A program made the translations under genes and the position numbers. A stretch of 64,000 bases of DNA from Procambarus clarkii. Taxonomy: Eukaryota; Arthropoda; Malacostraca; Decapoda; Cambaridae. Below are positions 45,156-54,915 of the stretch, in pieces. Under the pieces are notes generated by a model. That model saw nothing but the letters and a program-made list of their open reading frames with translations, searched no databases and was not told where the DNA came from. Where the stretch lies: NCBI RefSeq assembly GCF_040958095.1, contig NC_091193.1, forward strand, positions 23,106,901 through 23,170,900. Direction: 5' to 3'. Each line of letters begins with the position of its first letter. The first letter of the stretch is position 1.

Positions 45156-45491
45156 TGTAACGGTTCTATTGGTACGTAAAGTATGGTGACAAATAAACAC
45201 AGACACTAAGATACTATATATATATTTGGTCGAATATACAGAAGTACACAGGTGATACTTTGGTGCGAGTTGAGCGCACTGAGCGTTGGTACAGTATCTC
45301 GCAAGTGTCTGCTCTAGACCACACTTGAAAGTAGACTAGTTAATGTTCGCTACACCGCTGCTTATATTGCTCGGGCAACACCTCACTGTGTTGCCCGGGC
45401 AACGCCTCACCTCATTCATCTCCAAAGGTTGACAGGAATATTAACACTATATTTGGAGCGAGTATATTATTGGGATAATCTACTCGCTACA
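45156..45491 (-). repeat. LTR (5' LTR in element orientation)
   Basis: A 336-bp intact LTR with TG...CA ends and inverted TGTAACG/CTACA-type termini; CAAC follows as the target duplication. Confidence 0.92.
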
Positions 45492-46235
45492 CAACTCTCA
45501 GCCTTTATAACACCCACTGTCCTATGCTAACGAAACAAGTCACAACTAAAAGGCTAAACAATCCTTGGCTTACAAAGGGGATACTTAAATCCATTAATAA
45601 AAAACATGACCTTGAGAAGAAGTATAGGTTAGGAATCGTCTCCAAAGAATTTTCAAAGAATTACTCATCACTGCTATCTAAAATAATTAGGAGAGCCAAA
45701 ATTAAATACTACGAAGATAAATTTACCTACACAAAGGGCAATATTAAGAAAACATGGAGCACAATTTCTTAAATATTGGGATCAAGGAAGATTTTAAATA
45801 ACAAACCAATACTCCTGTCAAATAATGATGGTCTGCTTTCAGCCTCTGACACTGCTCTTGAGTTCAATAGGTTCTTCTCTTCCATTGGGTCATCCCTTGC
45901 AAATGATATTCCATCTTCCAGTATTAATATTCAGGACTATCTTACAGGTTAACTATCCACAGTCTCTGTACCTAATGCCTACTAATTCCACTGATGTTAC
46001 TGACATAATCCTTTCCCTTAAAACCAAGTCTAGTGCCCTTGAGGAGATACCAACTCTTATTTACAAAAAAGCCTCCAGATTTTTAGCTCCTGCTATTGCA
46101 TTGCTCTTCAACAAGTCACTTGAACTCCAAACCTTTCCAGATATTCTAAAAAAAAATGAGAGTAATCCCTGTCCATAAATGTGGTGATCCCACTGATGTT
46201 AATGCTCCTAATGCTCTTAAAAAAAAAAAAGACAA
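45492..46235 (+). pseudogene. Old + strand LINE, segment after the LTR insertion
   Basis: It resumes CAACTCTCAGCCTTTATAAC and encodes RLNNPWLTKGILKSINKKHD, IIRRAKIKYYEDKFTYTKG, then (frameshifted) EEIPTLIYKKASRFLAPAI and LQTFPDILKK. It corresponds to the endonuclease-RT linker of the intact LINE and ends in an A-run at about 46220. Confidence 0.88.
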
Positions 46236-46395
46236 TTGCTTATCATTATACTATTTGTTATCATTATATTATTTATTATAATAATAGTTTATTATTATTA
46301 ATTTATAATGTATTATTATTAATTTATTATGTATTATTATTAATTTATTCTTTATTATTTATTATTTATTATTAATTTATTATTTACTATTATAA
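46236..46395. repeat. AT-rich TTATTA simple-sequence tract
   Basis: Irregular TTATTATTAATTTATTATG units. It lies between two LINE fragments of opposite strand. Confidence 0.85.
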
Positions 46396-46880
46396 AATAA
46401 ACAAGTCCCCCAATCTGAGCGCGTTTTCTTCCAACCGCAGAAAAATCGTAATAATAAGTGCATCGTTAGTGCTTTTTTTGGGTCTGAAGCCATATTGACA
46501 AGAGCTTAGTATATTGTGTTTGGCTATATAAGAGTAAAGCTGCTTGTAGATTAGTTTTTCAAATATTTCTGACAAGTTTGGCAGAATTGATATAGGTCTG
46601 AAGTTGTTGACATCAGTGAGATCACCACATTTATGGACTGGGGTTACTCTCGCTTTTTTTTAGAATATCTGGAAAAGTTTGGAGTTCAAGTGACTTGTTG
46701 TAGAGCAATGCAATAGCAGGGGCTAAAGATCTGGAGGCTTTTTTGTAAATTAGAGTTGGTATCTCCGCAAGGGCACTAGACTTTGTCTTAAGGGAAAGGA
46801 TTACCTCATTTACATCAGTGAAATTGTGATAATCATCTTTGTACCTTATATGTAACTCCTTTTTTTGTAACAAAGTTTAA
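46396..46880 (-). pseudogene. LINE fragment of the same family, minus strand
   Basis: Minus frames SEIFEKLIYKQLYSYIAKHN, CQYGFRPKKSTNDALI and VNEVILSLKTKSSALAEIPT match the early RT region of the intact LINE. It forms a tail-to-tail inverted pair with the preceding + fragment. Confidence 0.85.
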
Positions 46881-47237
46881 ATAGAACAAGCAAATATATT
46901 ATTTTTTCGTTTATAATATATCAGAGCATTTGTCAGCCATAGCGAGAGTTAGTTTAGTTTATATTTTTATGCACCCCATACCCATCTTACAAGAGCATGA
47001 GCTCGTAGTCCCTCGTCCTCCTCAATGTAAACAGTAGGTCATCGTTTATTATTAATTGTCATTATCAGGACTAAACTGCATCCGATCTCACGATCATCGT
47101 TGCCCCTAAATACACATGATCAGGAGTAACACTGGATTATAAACACAAGTATCGCGGTAACCACGCCCAGTGTTGCAGGTGACCACAACCCAAAAATGCA
47201 GTTGGGTTGATCAGATCCCAGATATTGTTGACCTAGA

Positions 47238-47715
47238 TTAGATATTTTTTTTTTTTAGTTCGCCCTGCCCTGGTGACGCTCTATTACTCTCTCATCTGCC
47301 CTTACCTCAATTATGGTATTTGTGTTTGGGGTTCTACTACTCAAAATTATTTACATCCTCTAATTAATAATAATAATAATAATATTTATTTAGGAACAGT
47401 ACATACATAGTTGCAGCGTTACAGTACAAACATTCTGTTAGATTTAAAGATAGAGGTAGTACATACAATACCTAAAGCCACTAGTACGCATAGCGTTTCG
47501 GGCAAAGCATTCGGGCAATTACTCAACACAAAGTTGCTATGAGAACAATATCTAACTCTGGCCCCAGACAGCACTCGGTACCTTTACTTAAATCTTTGAA
47601 TATGTTAGATATTAAGTCACTGCACATCCTCTCATGTGTACTCTATATATTTAAAACTCTGAATTGTAATGTCAATCCTGAACTTAAATGCTTCCTAGAA
47701 GGTTGTAACAGGGTT
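47238..47715 (+). pseudogene. Old + strand LINE, C-terminal part, split by a LINE 3' end
   Basis: 47238-47357 and 47515-47715 together match the C-terminal region of the intact LINE (GDALLLSHLPLPQLW-like region; ISNSGPRQHSVPLLKSLNML). 47358-47514 is a minus-strand LINE 3' end (ATTn tail, AAAGCCACTAGTACGCATAG, CGTTTCGGGCAA), with AATTA repeated at both borders. Confidence 0.85.
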
Positions 47716-48059
47716 CAGATTCAGATTCAGATTCAGATGTTTATTCAGGAAAGGTATATACATACAAGTGATGTTACATTAATGGATTGATATATAGATA
47801 GAGCTAGTACATACAATGCCTAAAGCCACTATTACGCAATGCGTTTCGGGCAAGAAAAACATTAATATCTAGAACTTAATACTAATTGAGCATAAAGAAT
47901 AAAAGATGTTGAGAACAAATACAAATAAAGATAAAAAAAAGGGGGAACATGACTGAAAAAGCAGCACAAATACAATAGGTTGACAAACAGTGTTGATTAA
48001 AAAAAAAGAAAAAAAAAGAAAATAACAGACATGGGTTGACAATAGAGGAGTGAGGTAGA

Positions 48060-51002
48060 TTACAGGGAATTTATTAGGTAGTGTTTAGTTTTTATCTTAA
48101 ACTGGTTGAGAGAGGTACAGTCTTTAACATGGTTGGGAAGGTCATTCCACATTCTGGGCCCCTTGATTTGCAGAGCATTTCTAGTTTGATTAAGACGTAC
48201 TCTAGGAATATCAAAACTGTATTTATTTCTGGTGTGGTGCTCATGGGTTCTGTTACAACCTTCTATGAAGCTTTTAAGATCAGGATTGGCATTATAGTTT
48301 AGCGTTTTATATATGTATAATACACATGAGAGAATGTGCAGTGACTTAATATCTAACATATTAAGAGATTTGAGTAGGGGTACCGAGTGATGTCTGGGGC
48401 CAGAGTTGGATATTGTTCTAATAGCGGCTTTGTGTTGGGTAATTAGAGGACGTAAGTGATTTTGGGTAGTAGAACCCCAAGCACAAATACCATAGTTGAG
48501 ATAAGGATAGATAAGGGAGTAATAGAGAGTCACCAGAGCAGGGCGTGGTACATAATATCTGATCTTAGAAAGAATGCCCACAGTTTTTGAAACTTTTTTT
48601 GATATATTTAGAATGTGTCCCTGGAAATTCAGCTTGTGGTCAATGAGAATGCCAAGGAATTTGCCATCTAATTTGTTACAAATTTGGGTATTGTTTATTT
48701 TGAGATTTATAAGACTAGAGGATTTATTGCCAAACAGAATATAGAAGGTTTTGTCAATGTTAAGGGTGAGTTTGTTGGCAGTTAGCCAAAGATGGACTTT
48801 ATTTAGCTCAGTATTTACTGTGGCATTTAGAGCAAGAGGGTCAGGACTGGAGTAAATGAAGGTTGTGTCGTCAGCAAATAGAATTGGTTTGAGGTGTTGG
48901 GAGGCATTTGGAAGGTCATTAATGTAGATGAGAAAGAGGAGAGGGCCAAGTATGCTGCCCTGAGGAACACCAATGTTGATGGGTAGGGTGGGAGAAATTG
49001 TATTATTCACAGAAACATATTGGAGCCTGTCAGTAAGGTAGGACTCGAGGTATTGTAGGGAGTGTCCTCTGACTCCATAATGATGTAATTTAAGAAGAAG
49101 GTTTTGGTGGTTGACAGTATCAAAAGCTTTATGCAGGTCCACAAATAACCCAACAGGGAGCTCCTTTTTATCAAGAGCTGTATGAATCGAGTTAAGCATA
49201 CTAATAAGTGCATCGTTAGTGCTTTTTTTGGGTCTGAAGCCATATTGGCAAGGGCTAAGTATATTGAGTTTGGCTAGATATGAGTAAAGCTGCTTGTATA
49301 TAAGTTTTTCAAAAATTTTTGACAAGTTTGGCAGGATTGATATAGGTCTGTAGTTGTTAACATCTGTGGGGTCACCACATTTGTGGACAGGCGTTACTCT
49401 CGCTTTTTTTAGAATATCTGGAAAGGTTTGGAGTTCAAGTGACTTGTTGAAGAGCAAAGCAATAGCAGGGGCTAAAGATCTGGAGGCTTTTTTGTAAATT
49501 AAAGTTGGTATCTCCTCAAGGGCACCAGACTTGGTTTTAAGGGAAAGGATTATCTCATTGACGTCAGTGGAGTTAATAGGCTTTAGGTACAGAGACTGTG
49601 GATAGTTACCTGTAAGATAGTCCTTAATGTCAGTACTGGAAGATGGAATATCATTTGCAAGGGATGAACCAATGGAAGAGAAGAACCTATTGAACTCAAT
49701 AGCAGAATCAGAGGCTGAAAGCTGACCATCGTTATTAGACAGGAGAGTCGGTTTGTTATTTAAAGATTTCTTTGATCCCAATATTTGTGAAATTGTGCTC
49801 CAAGTTTGTTTAATGTTGCTCTTTATTTGAGTAAATTTATCTTCGTAGTAATTAGTTTTGGCTCGTCTAATTATCTTAGTTAGCAATAATGAGTAATTCT
49901 TTGAGAATTCTTTGGAGACAATTCCTAACCTATACTTCTTCTCAAGGTCGTGTTTTTTGTTAATGGATTTCAGTATTCCCTTTGTAAGCCAAGGATTGTT
50001 AAGCCTTTTGCTTGTGACTTGTTTTGTAAGCCTAGGACAGTGGGTGTTATAAAGGCTAAGAGTTGTTTGTAGAAAAGATTGCACTGCTAGGTTGATGTCC
50101 CCTATGTTACCTAATTCGGACTCCCAGTTGACATTATCAGCAGCAGTTATAAAATTGTTTATAGCAGTTTCATTGTGCAGCCTAAAGCTTAACTCCCTTG
50201 TTTCTAGAGGTGGTTTGCTAATGTTAGTTAAGAGAAATGTGGGGTAGTGGTCTGTAGTGCTATCGGTGATTATACCTGAAGTAAGCGGAGAGGTTATGTT
50301 GGTCCAGATGTGATCTAGAGTCGTGGCAGTGCTATCAGTGATTCTAGTAGGTCTAGTGATTAAGGGTATGAGGAGGCAGGAATTCATACAGTTGAGGAAG
50401 CTAACAGCAGTATTGTGTTCTGGCTCGCAGAGGTCAATATTAAAGTCCCCTGCGATAATTAGGTGGTTTTTGTTCAGTCTGTTATCAAGTATTAGATTTC
50501 TAAGGTTTGAGTTGAATACAGACACATCAGTGTTGGGAATTCTATAGACTGCACCCACAGACAGGACAGACTCGGCACCCTTGACTCTGAAGCTGGCGAA
50601 GATATACTCCCCATAGCAGTCTCTAGTTCTAATTTCTTTTAAGCATGTTAGTTCTTGGTGGTAGTAAAGAGCAGTGCCACCACCTCTCTGAAGTTGACGA
50701 CAGTTGTGAATTGCTGAGTAGTTAGGCATGTTAAAGAGTTGAGTAGTATCCTCTTTCAACCATGTTTCAGTAAGTATAATAAAAGAGAATTTGTTGCCAA
50801 TAGTTTCAATCAAGGCACTAACATCATCGAAGTGTTTACCTAGGGATCTAACGTTCAAATTGATTACAGAGATATTGTGATTATGAGTTAATACATTGTT
50901 TACATCATGTGCTGCAAAATATCTGCAATTTAGATCATTAAAGTGATTATTGTCATAGATAGTGGATAAGAGGTTAAGTTCTGGGTCTATACTTGACTGC
51001 AT
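48060..51002 (-). CDS. LINE ORF2: endonuclease and reverse transcriptase (980 aa)
   Basis: This intact frame encodes the replication enzyme of the LINE, acting by target-primed reverse transcription in the nucleus. An N-terminal APE-type endonuclease spans about residues 45-270: SVINLNVRSL (Asn), LTETWLKED (Glu79), AGDFNIDLCEP, LDHIWTNI and STTDHYPTFLL (His). The reverse transcriptase spans about 530-800: YRPISILPNLSKIFEKLIY, QYGFRPKKSTNDALI, VDLHKAFDTVNHQNLL (first Asp), GVPQGSILGPLLFLIYINDL and ILFADDTTFIYSS (FADD near 708). The C-terminus has the RVRLNQTRNALQIKGPRMWN end block. There is no RNase H domain. I read it as jockey-superfamily (CR1/L2/Daphne-like); the exact clade needs a tree. 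No stops or frameshifts are seen, so the copy may be young. Confidence 0.93.
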   Translation of the reverse strand: MQSSIDPELNLLSTIYDNNHFNDLNCRYFAAHDVNNVLTHNHNISVINLNVRSLGKHFDDVSALIETIGNKFSFIILTETWLKEDTTQLFNMPNYSAIHNCRQLQRGGGTALYYHQELTCLKEIRTRDCYGEYIFASFRVKGAESVLSVGAVYRIPNTDVSVFNSNLRNLILDNRLNKNHLIIAGDFNIDLCEPEHNTAVSFLNCMNSCLLIPLITRPTRITDSTATTLDHIWTNITSPLTSGIITDSTTDHYPTFLLTNISKPPLETRELSFRLHNETAINNFITAADNVNWESELGNIGDINLAVQSFLQTTLSLYNTHCPRLTKQVTSKRLNNPWLTKGILKSINKKHDLEKKYRLGIVSKEFSKNYSLLLTKIIRRAKTNYYEDKFTQIKSNIKQTWSTISQILGSKKSLNNKPTLLSNNDGQLSASDSAIEFNRFFSSIGSSLANDIPSSSTDIKDYLTGNYPQSLYLKPINSTDVNEIILSLKTKSGALEEIPTLIYKKASRSLAPAIALLFNKSLELQTFPDILKKARVTPVHKCGDPTDVNNYRPISILPNLSKIFEKLIYKQLYSYLAKLNILSPCQYGFRPKKSTNDALISMLNSIHTALDKKELPVGLFVDLHKAFDTVNHQNLLLKLHHYGVRGHSLQYLESYLTDRLQYVSVNNTISPTLPINIGVPQGSILGPLLFLIYINDLPNASQHLKPILFADDTTFIYSSPDPLALNATVNTELNKVHLWLTANKLTLNIDKTFYILFGNKSSSLINLKINNTQICNKLDGKFLGILIDHKLNFQGHILNISKKVSKTVGILSKIRYYVPRPALVTLYYSLIYPYLNYGICAWGSTTQNHLRPLITQHKAAIRTISNSGPRHHSVPLLKSLNMLDIKSLHILSCVLYIYKTLNYNANPDLKSFIEGCNRTHEHHTRNKYSFDIPRVRLNQTRNALQIKGPRMWNDLPNHVKDCTSLNQFKIKTKHYLINSL

Positions 51003-51631
51003 AAAAGAAGCTGATTGTAGAATCAGAAATAAGTAGAAAAAAGCTATAAAATAGGGAAAAATATATACACAATACTGTACAAAACAAACACAAAAGGGGC
51101 TTACAGGGGTACAATGGAGTAAGGGAGTATGGCTAGGCTAGGCAACCTAGGCAATTAATGAGATTAAAGAAAAAACATGTAAACATGGACTATACAAAAC
51201 ACAAGATATGGAAATACAAAACAAAAAATATAAGCAAGACTAAGCAATACAAAAAAAAAACAAATTGAGCAAAAATGAGGTAGATTGCTTACGAGTACTC
51301 ACAGGTACACTGTAAGTAACAATTTGCAATTTGAGATGCAGGCAAAGCCAGGGGTACAATGGAGTAAGGGAGCATGGCAAGGCTAGGCAACCTAGGTAAT
51401 AAATGAAATCAAAGAAAAGTTGAATAATAAACATAGGCAAATTTAAGCTAATGATTAATAACTATAGATAGTTCAGTAATGACTGTATAATTAAAAAGAC
51501 CTGAAGAACTACTTAATAACTCAATTAAATAATTTCGGTAAATGACTAGGTAAGAGTAAGTTAAAAATTAAGTCAGAAAATGAACCAAGGAGACTTAGGA
51601 TACCTAGCCCCACTAGTTGACAGGGGGTTAA
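51003..51631 (-). other. LINE inter-ORF region with a 245-bp-spaced duplication
   Basis: GGGGTACAATGGAGTAAGGG at 51106 recurs at 51351, each followed by AGGCTAGGCAACCTAGG. The block thus is duplicated in tandem. No coding frame links ORF1 and ORF2. Confidence 0.75.
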
Positions 51632-52423
51632 TTAAGTTAATTCATTGGGAGTGATAAGGTGAGACAAACCACATTGGGAGAGGAAAGTGTTGAGGTTTTC
51701 TTCTCTAGTAATAGTAAACATTTTGCCCTCTGCGGTTTTTCTCACCTTTATCAGACCATCTCTAACGAAGCACTGATGAATAGCATCTGGGTTTTGTTGC
51801 CGGATTTGACGCAGGCGGTAGAGGATTTGCTGTCTGTTCCTGGTCAAGCACTCGTTGATGTATAATCCCTTCCGTAGGGATGCAGCTGTCCGGACTAGAT
51901 TGGATTTCGTGAACTGGGAAGACAGCTTCAGGCGAATTTTCCGTTGATTTAGACCTGATGGATTCTTTTTGCCTACTCTGTAGGCAGCAATAACGTCAGT
52001 TTTGTTTAGATTGAGCTGCAATTTGTTTTTTAAGAGATCCTGAGCTATTTCGAAACAATTTTCACCTTCATGTTCCACAGGTATATCTTGGGACGACACG
52101 ATAACAGAGTCTAGCAGCTTTTGCTGGTCTTGTTCCTCCTGGGAGACGGAACGTTGAGCTGAAAATGTACTGATACATGCAGTCATTTTGCTGAGAGCTT
52201 CCTCCTGCTTTTTTAAGGCTTCATCAGTTTTCCGAAGGTTGTTTACCTCATGGAGATCATTCAAATCATGCTGTAGTTGGTCTTGGCTAGCCTTGTAGTT
52301 TCTAATATCCTCGCGGAGGAGGGTTATTTCTTGTTGTTGTTGTTGGAGATTAGCGCGGTTCGCTAGATTCTCGTTGAGAAGACTCAAGATGATAGAATTT
52401 TGTGACTCGAGGACTAGGCACAA
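51632..52423 (-). CDS. LINE ORF1: coiled-coil nucleic-acid-binding protein (263 aa)
   Basis: The N-terminal half is a predicted coiled coil (LQQQQQEITLLREDIRNYKA, then LRKTDEALKKQEEALSKM). The C-terminal half resembles the RNA-binding/C-terminal region of L1-type ORF1 proteins: LKNKLQLNLNKTDVIAAYRV, GKKNPSGLNQRKIRLKL, RKGLYINECLTRNRQQILYR, then CFVRDGLIKVRKTAEGKMFT. Such proteins trimerise and coat the LINE RNA. It starts about 190 bases from the 5' end of the element and precedes ORF2 on the same strand. Confidence 0.85.
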   Translation of the reverse strand: MCLVLESQNSIILSLLNENLANRANLQQQQQEITLLREDIRNYKASQDQLQHDLNDLHEVNNLRKTDEALKKQEEALSKMTACISTFSAQRSVSQEEQDQQKLLDSVIVSSQDIPVEHEGENCFEIAQDLLKNKLQLNLNKTDVIAAYRVGKKNPSGLNQRKIRLKLSSQFTKSNLVRTAASLRKGLYINECLTRNRQQILYRLRQIRQQNPDAIHQCFVRDGLIKVRKTAEGKMFTITREENLNTFLSQCGLSHLITPNELT

Positions 52424-52615
52424 CTTTTTGAACCACAGATTCTCGGTCCAGTTAGTGAATTCCGGTGAGGGACCGGAAGGGACCGGAAGGGTTGATCGAA
52501 GGTTGTTGACAAGGTTGATCGTATTCCAGGGACCTGCCCGAAACGCTACGCGTACTAGTGGCTGTACAAGAATGTAACAACTCTTGTATATATCTCAAAA
52601 AAAAAAAAAAAAAAA

Positions 52616-52663
52616 ACAGAACCCATGGGCACCACACCAGAAACAAATACCTATATGATATTT
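52616..52663 (+). repeat. Last surviving piece of the old + strand LINE
   Basis: CAGAACCCATGGGCACCACA followed by CCAGAAACAAATACC continues precisely the sequence broken off at 47715, as judged from the intact LINE near 48190-48255. Confidence 0.85.
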
Positions 52664-52667
52664 TAAG

Positions 52668-53232
52668 AGGCGCATGCAGCCCGAGTACCGTGGAATGTTA
52701 CTCCTGGCTCACACCTCACCGGTAGAGACAGTCCACACCACAAGGCACAGAACTGAAACAAAACCCGGAGCCAGAGGCACTCAACCAGCCAGTAATCCCA
52801 TCAGCCAAGAACTGCCAGTTGGATTGCCGGCGTGGAGGGTCTGGGGCTCCCCCTTCCCCTTCCCGGGGAGGGGGGGGGGTGCGCAGACAGTGGCGCAGCG
52901 ACGTGATGATGTCATGCTAGTTAGATAATTTTGTTTGGGGAGTTCTGTCCACTCGTTCGGCTTTTGGTAGCAATATTTTTACCAGAATAGGAGTTTGTTT
53001 TGGGGCGCCTACCTTTCTGGGTGCCTATCCTGGTCGATGGCAGACATAGAATGCTCCCAACCACAAGGGGGTTTCTATAGTCCATTGCTCCTCGTGCCTC
53101 TCTGAGGGGGCCAGGTTCTGGCTTGTGGTCCTCGGTAGGCAAGAACTCCTAGCACTTTGACTAATGCCAGAAAGTTATACATATTCATTCAGCCTGGATA
53201 GCTCCGGGGAGCCGACGGGGCTCCCTCCAGAA
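52668..53232 (-). mobile_element. DIRS-like copy D7 (5' ITR end)
   Basis: CATGCAGCCCGAGTACC and the following CTCCTGGCTCACACCTCACC match D1 at 12384 on. The ITR continues to GCTCCGGGGAGCCGACGGGG at 53199-53218 and the element end at CAGAAAT. Confidence 0.8.
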
Positions 53233-53993
53233 ATACTGTTTGATTGATCGTAGAATATAATATATATGTCACATATATGAGCCCCATAGTTTTGAGCATA
53301 GCGATGTTCCACACTTTGATCTATATAAATTCCACAAATTACACACTTTTGAATACTATTACAGCAAAAAACAAGAGAAGAAATGAATGAGAAACATCAA
53401 AATAATTGTGAAACATTATATTTGCGGCAACTGCCACCCCTCGGGGTTGTGGGGCTGACTGACCCCCAGCGCTTCCTTGCTCAGCGCCCATAATATGCTC
53501 AACTTCCCAGCTCCATCGCGGCTAAAGTATGTCACATACAATATTTTTATTTTTTTAGTTTCCCATGATCAAAGACTGCATTTTAACAATTTAAGAAGAG
53601 AAAATAATTTTTTGGAAAGAATTTATTTCCTGCGCACCAGGGGGGTTGCCATATTTGGAAGCAGAGCAGTTCAGTGGTTAAGTGCCATAACATGCTAGTT
53701 ATAAGCTTAAATGTGTGCCACTTAAGTGTTGCGTTGAGTGTATACTGTGTCATCTGTACACCTAAGTCTTATGAAGTGATGAGGTGCTGTTATTATTATT
53801 TGGGGTATTGGTCATTGTATATCCAAGATGCTGTGTAGTGAGTGGGTAAGATATGGTGAATAGAGTGTACATTTTTGTTTTTTTTTTGTTTTCAATGCTG
53901 CACCTATTTTTTCTCCCAGGCTAATGCCTTCCAGCCTCAGGAAAAAGGGAAATAGTAATAATGCTAATTTCTTTTTCTTCAGGCTTTTCATAA
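53233..53993 (+). other. Upstream region of the glutaredoxin gene
   Basis: A TTTTTCTTCAG acceptor lies at 53972-53982, so the coding start exon follows an intron and a non-coding first exon should lie to its left. The GC-richer 53430-53520 (GCCACCCCTCGGGGTTGTGG) could be part of a promoter or repeat. Nothing more can be assigned. Confidence 0.35.
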
Positions 53994-54134
53994 ATGGGAG
54001 GGTCACCAAGTTGTCAGATACCAGCTGCAAACATGAAAGGTCCAGTTGCTGAAATGGTGAAGGAAAAAATAAACACTAATTGTGTTGTAATTTTCTCCAA
54101 GACTTACTGTCCTTATTGCAAAATAGCAAAGAAG
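53994..54134 (+). CDS. Glutaredoxin coding exon 1 (CPYC)
   Basis: The ATG at 53994 is preceded directly by an in-frame TAA (53991-53993), which fixes the upstream limit of the frame. A second Met (MKGPVAEMV, residue 14) is a possible alternative start. The donor is AAG|GTAAGA at 54134. It encodes residues 1-47, including SKTYCPYCKIAKK. Confidence 0.93.
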
Positions 54135-54186
54135 GTAAGAATTTGTTTTCCAAAATTGGTTTATGAAGTTATGTCAAAGTAGATAT

Positions 54187-54913
54187 GATGCCATACAGTA
54201 TTTGCTTTAGCATCATAGAGCAACACTAAGAATTTCAAACAAGGCCACTTAGTCTGCCCAGAGTTTCGGGCAAATCTTACTAGTACAGTATGTACCTGTA
54301 TACATATACTGTACTGTATAGTCATATTATTATTTGTAAAATATTATTTTGGATATCATTAATATATAGGAGATATATAAGATATCTTAACCCTTAAACT
54401 GCGCATGGCGTACATATACACCATGAGTAACATGTCCTATGGTGTGCATGGCGTATTTACGCCATAGGGTGCCAGACACGATTCAAATGGCCGCGGCTAC
54501 ATGGGGTTCACATTAGCCTCCTCAGGGCTCTTGTAAACAGACGCCATGTTTAAAAAAAATCGTGGGCAATATTCTCAGGTGTGAGAGCCACAGTACTGTG
54601 GGAGAAACCAAGGCTGGCGTGCACAGCATGAGCAAACAGCATTGCTCTTCAGCTTGTGACTACAGCATCGCCTAAAATGTCAAAATAAATATGTAACTGC
54701 TATTATTTAGCGATGACAGTATTACAGATGACCCCTGACTGTGATAAAAATGACCAGGATTGTGATAATAGCAGGATTGTTGTGATAATTAGTGCTGTGG
54801 GAGGAGTAATGCTGAGGGACGGAGGGAGATAGCATCGTTTACTGACTGTGTGGCCACCTGTCTGCATTCACCATGCCAGCTCAGTGGTTCTCTATGGTGA
54901 ACACAAATGTAGA
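54187..54913. other. Intron 1 of glutaredoxin, with a short inverted-repeat element
   Basis: At 54390-54480, CTGCGCATGGCGTACATATA and GTGCATGGCGTATTTACGCC form overlapping inverted words (GGCGTA...TACGCC), a possible small foldback element. Otherwise no feature. Confidence 0.4.
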
Positions 54914-54915
54914 TA

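Larger units (their letters stand above)
42168..45491 (-). mobile_element. Ty3/gypsy-type LTR retrotransposon, non-autonomous, nested in a LINE
   Basis: LTRs at 42168-42687 and 45156-45491 are near-identical (336 bp; the left one is enlarged by a 184-bp SINE insertion with its duplication). They begin TGTAACGGTTC and end CTCGCTACA on the plus strand. CAAC precedes and follows the element (4-bp duplication). On the minus strand a primer-binding site TGGTGACCCAGTGAGTG follows the 5' LTR after one base, a Gag start lies at 45102, and a polypurine tract GGGAGGGGGAG abuts the 3' LTR. Pol is gone apart from a C-terminal TRAGRTIHRPAKFLD (42720-42780). A LINE piece replaces or interrupts the middle. 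Confidence 0.9.
47716..52615 (-). mobile_element. Full-length non-LTR retrotransposon (LINE), apparently intact
   Basis: Both ORFs are open (ORF1 51632-52423, ORF2 48060-51002), with a 629-bp inter-ORF region. The 3' end has an ATAAACATCTGAATC-type tail (four CAGATT units on the plus strand at 47716-47740), and the 5' end begins with a T-run at 52598-52615. It lies inside an older LINE of its own family; AACAG is found at both borders (47708-47712 and 52615-52619). Confidence 0.87.
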
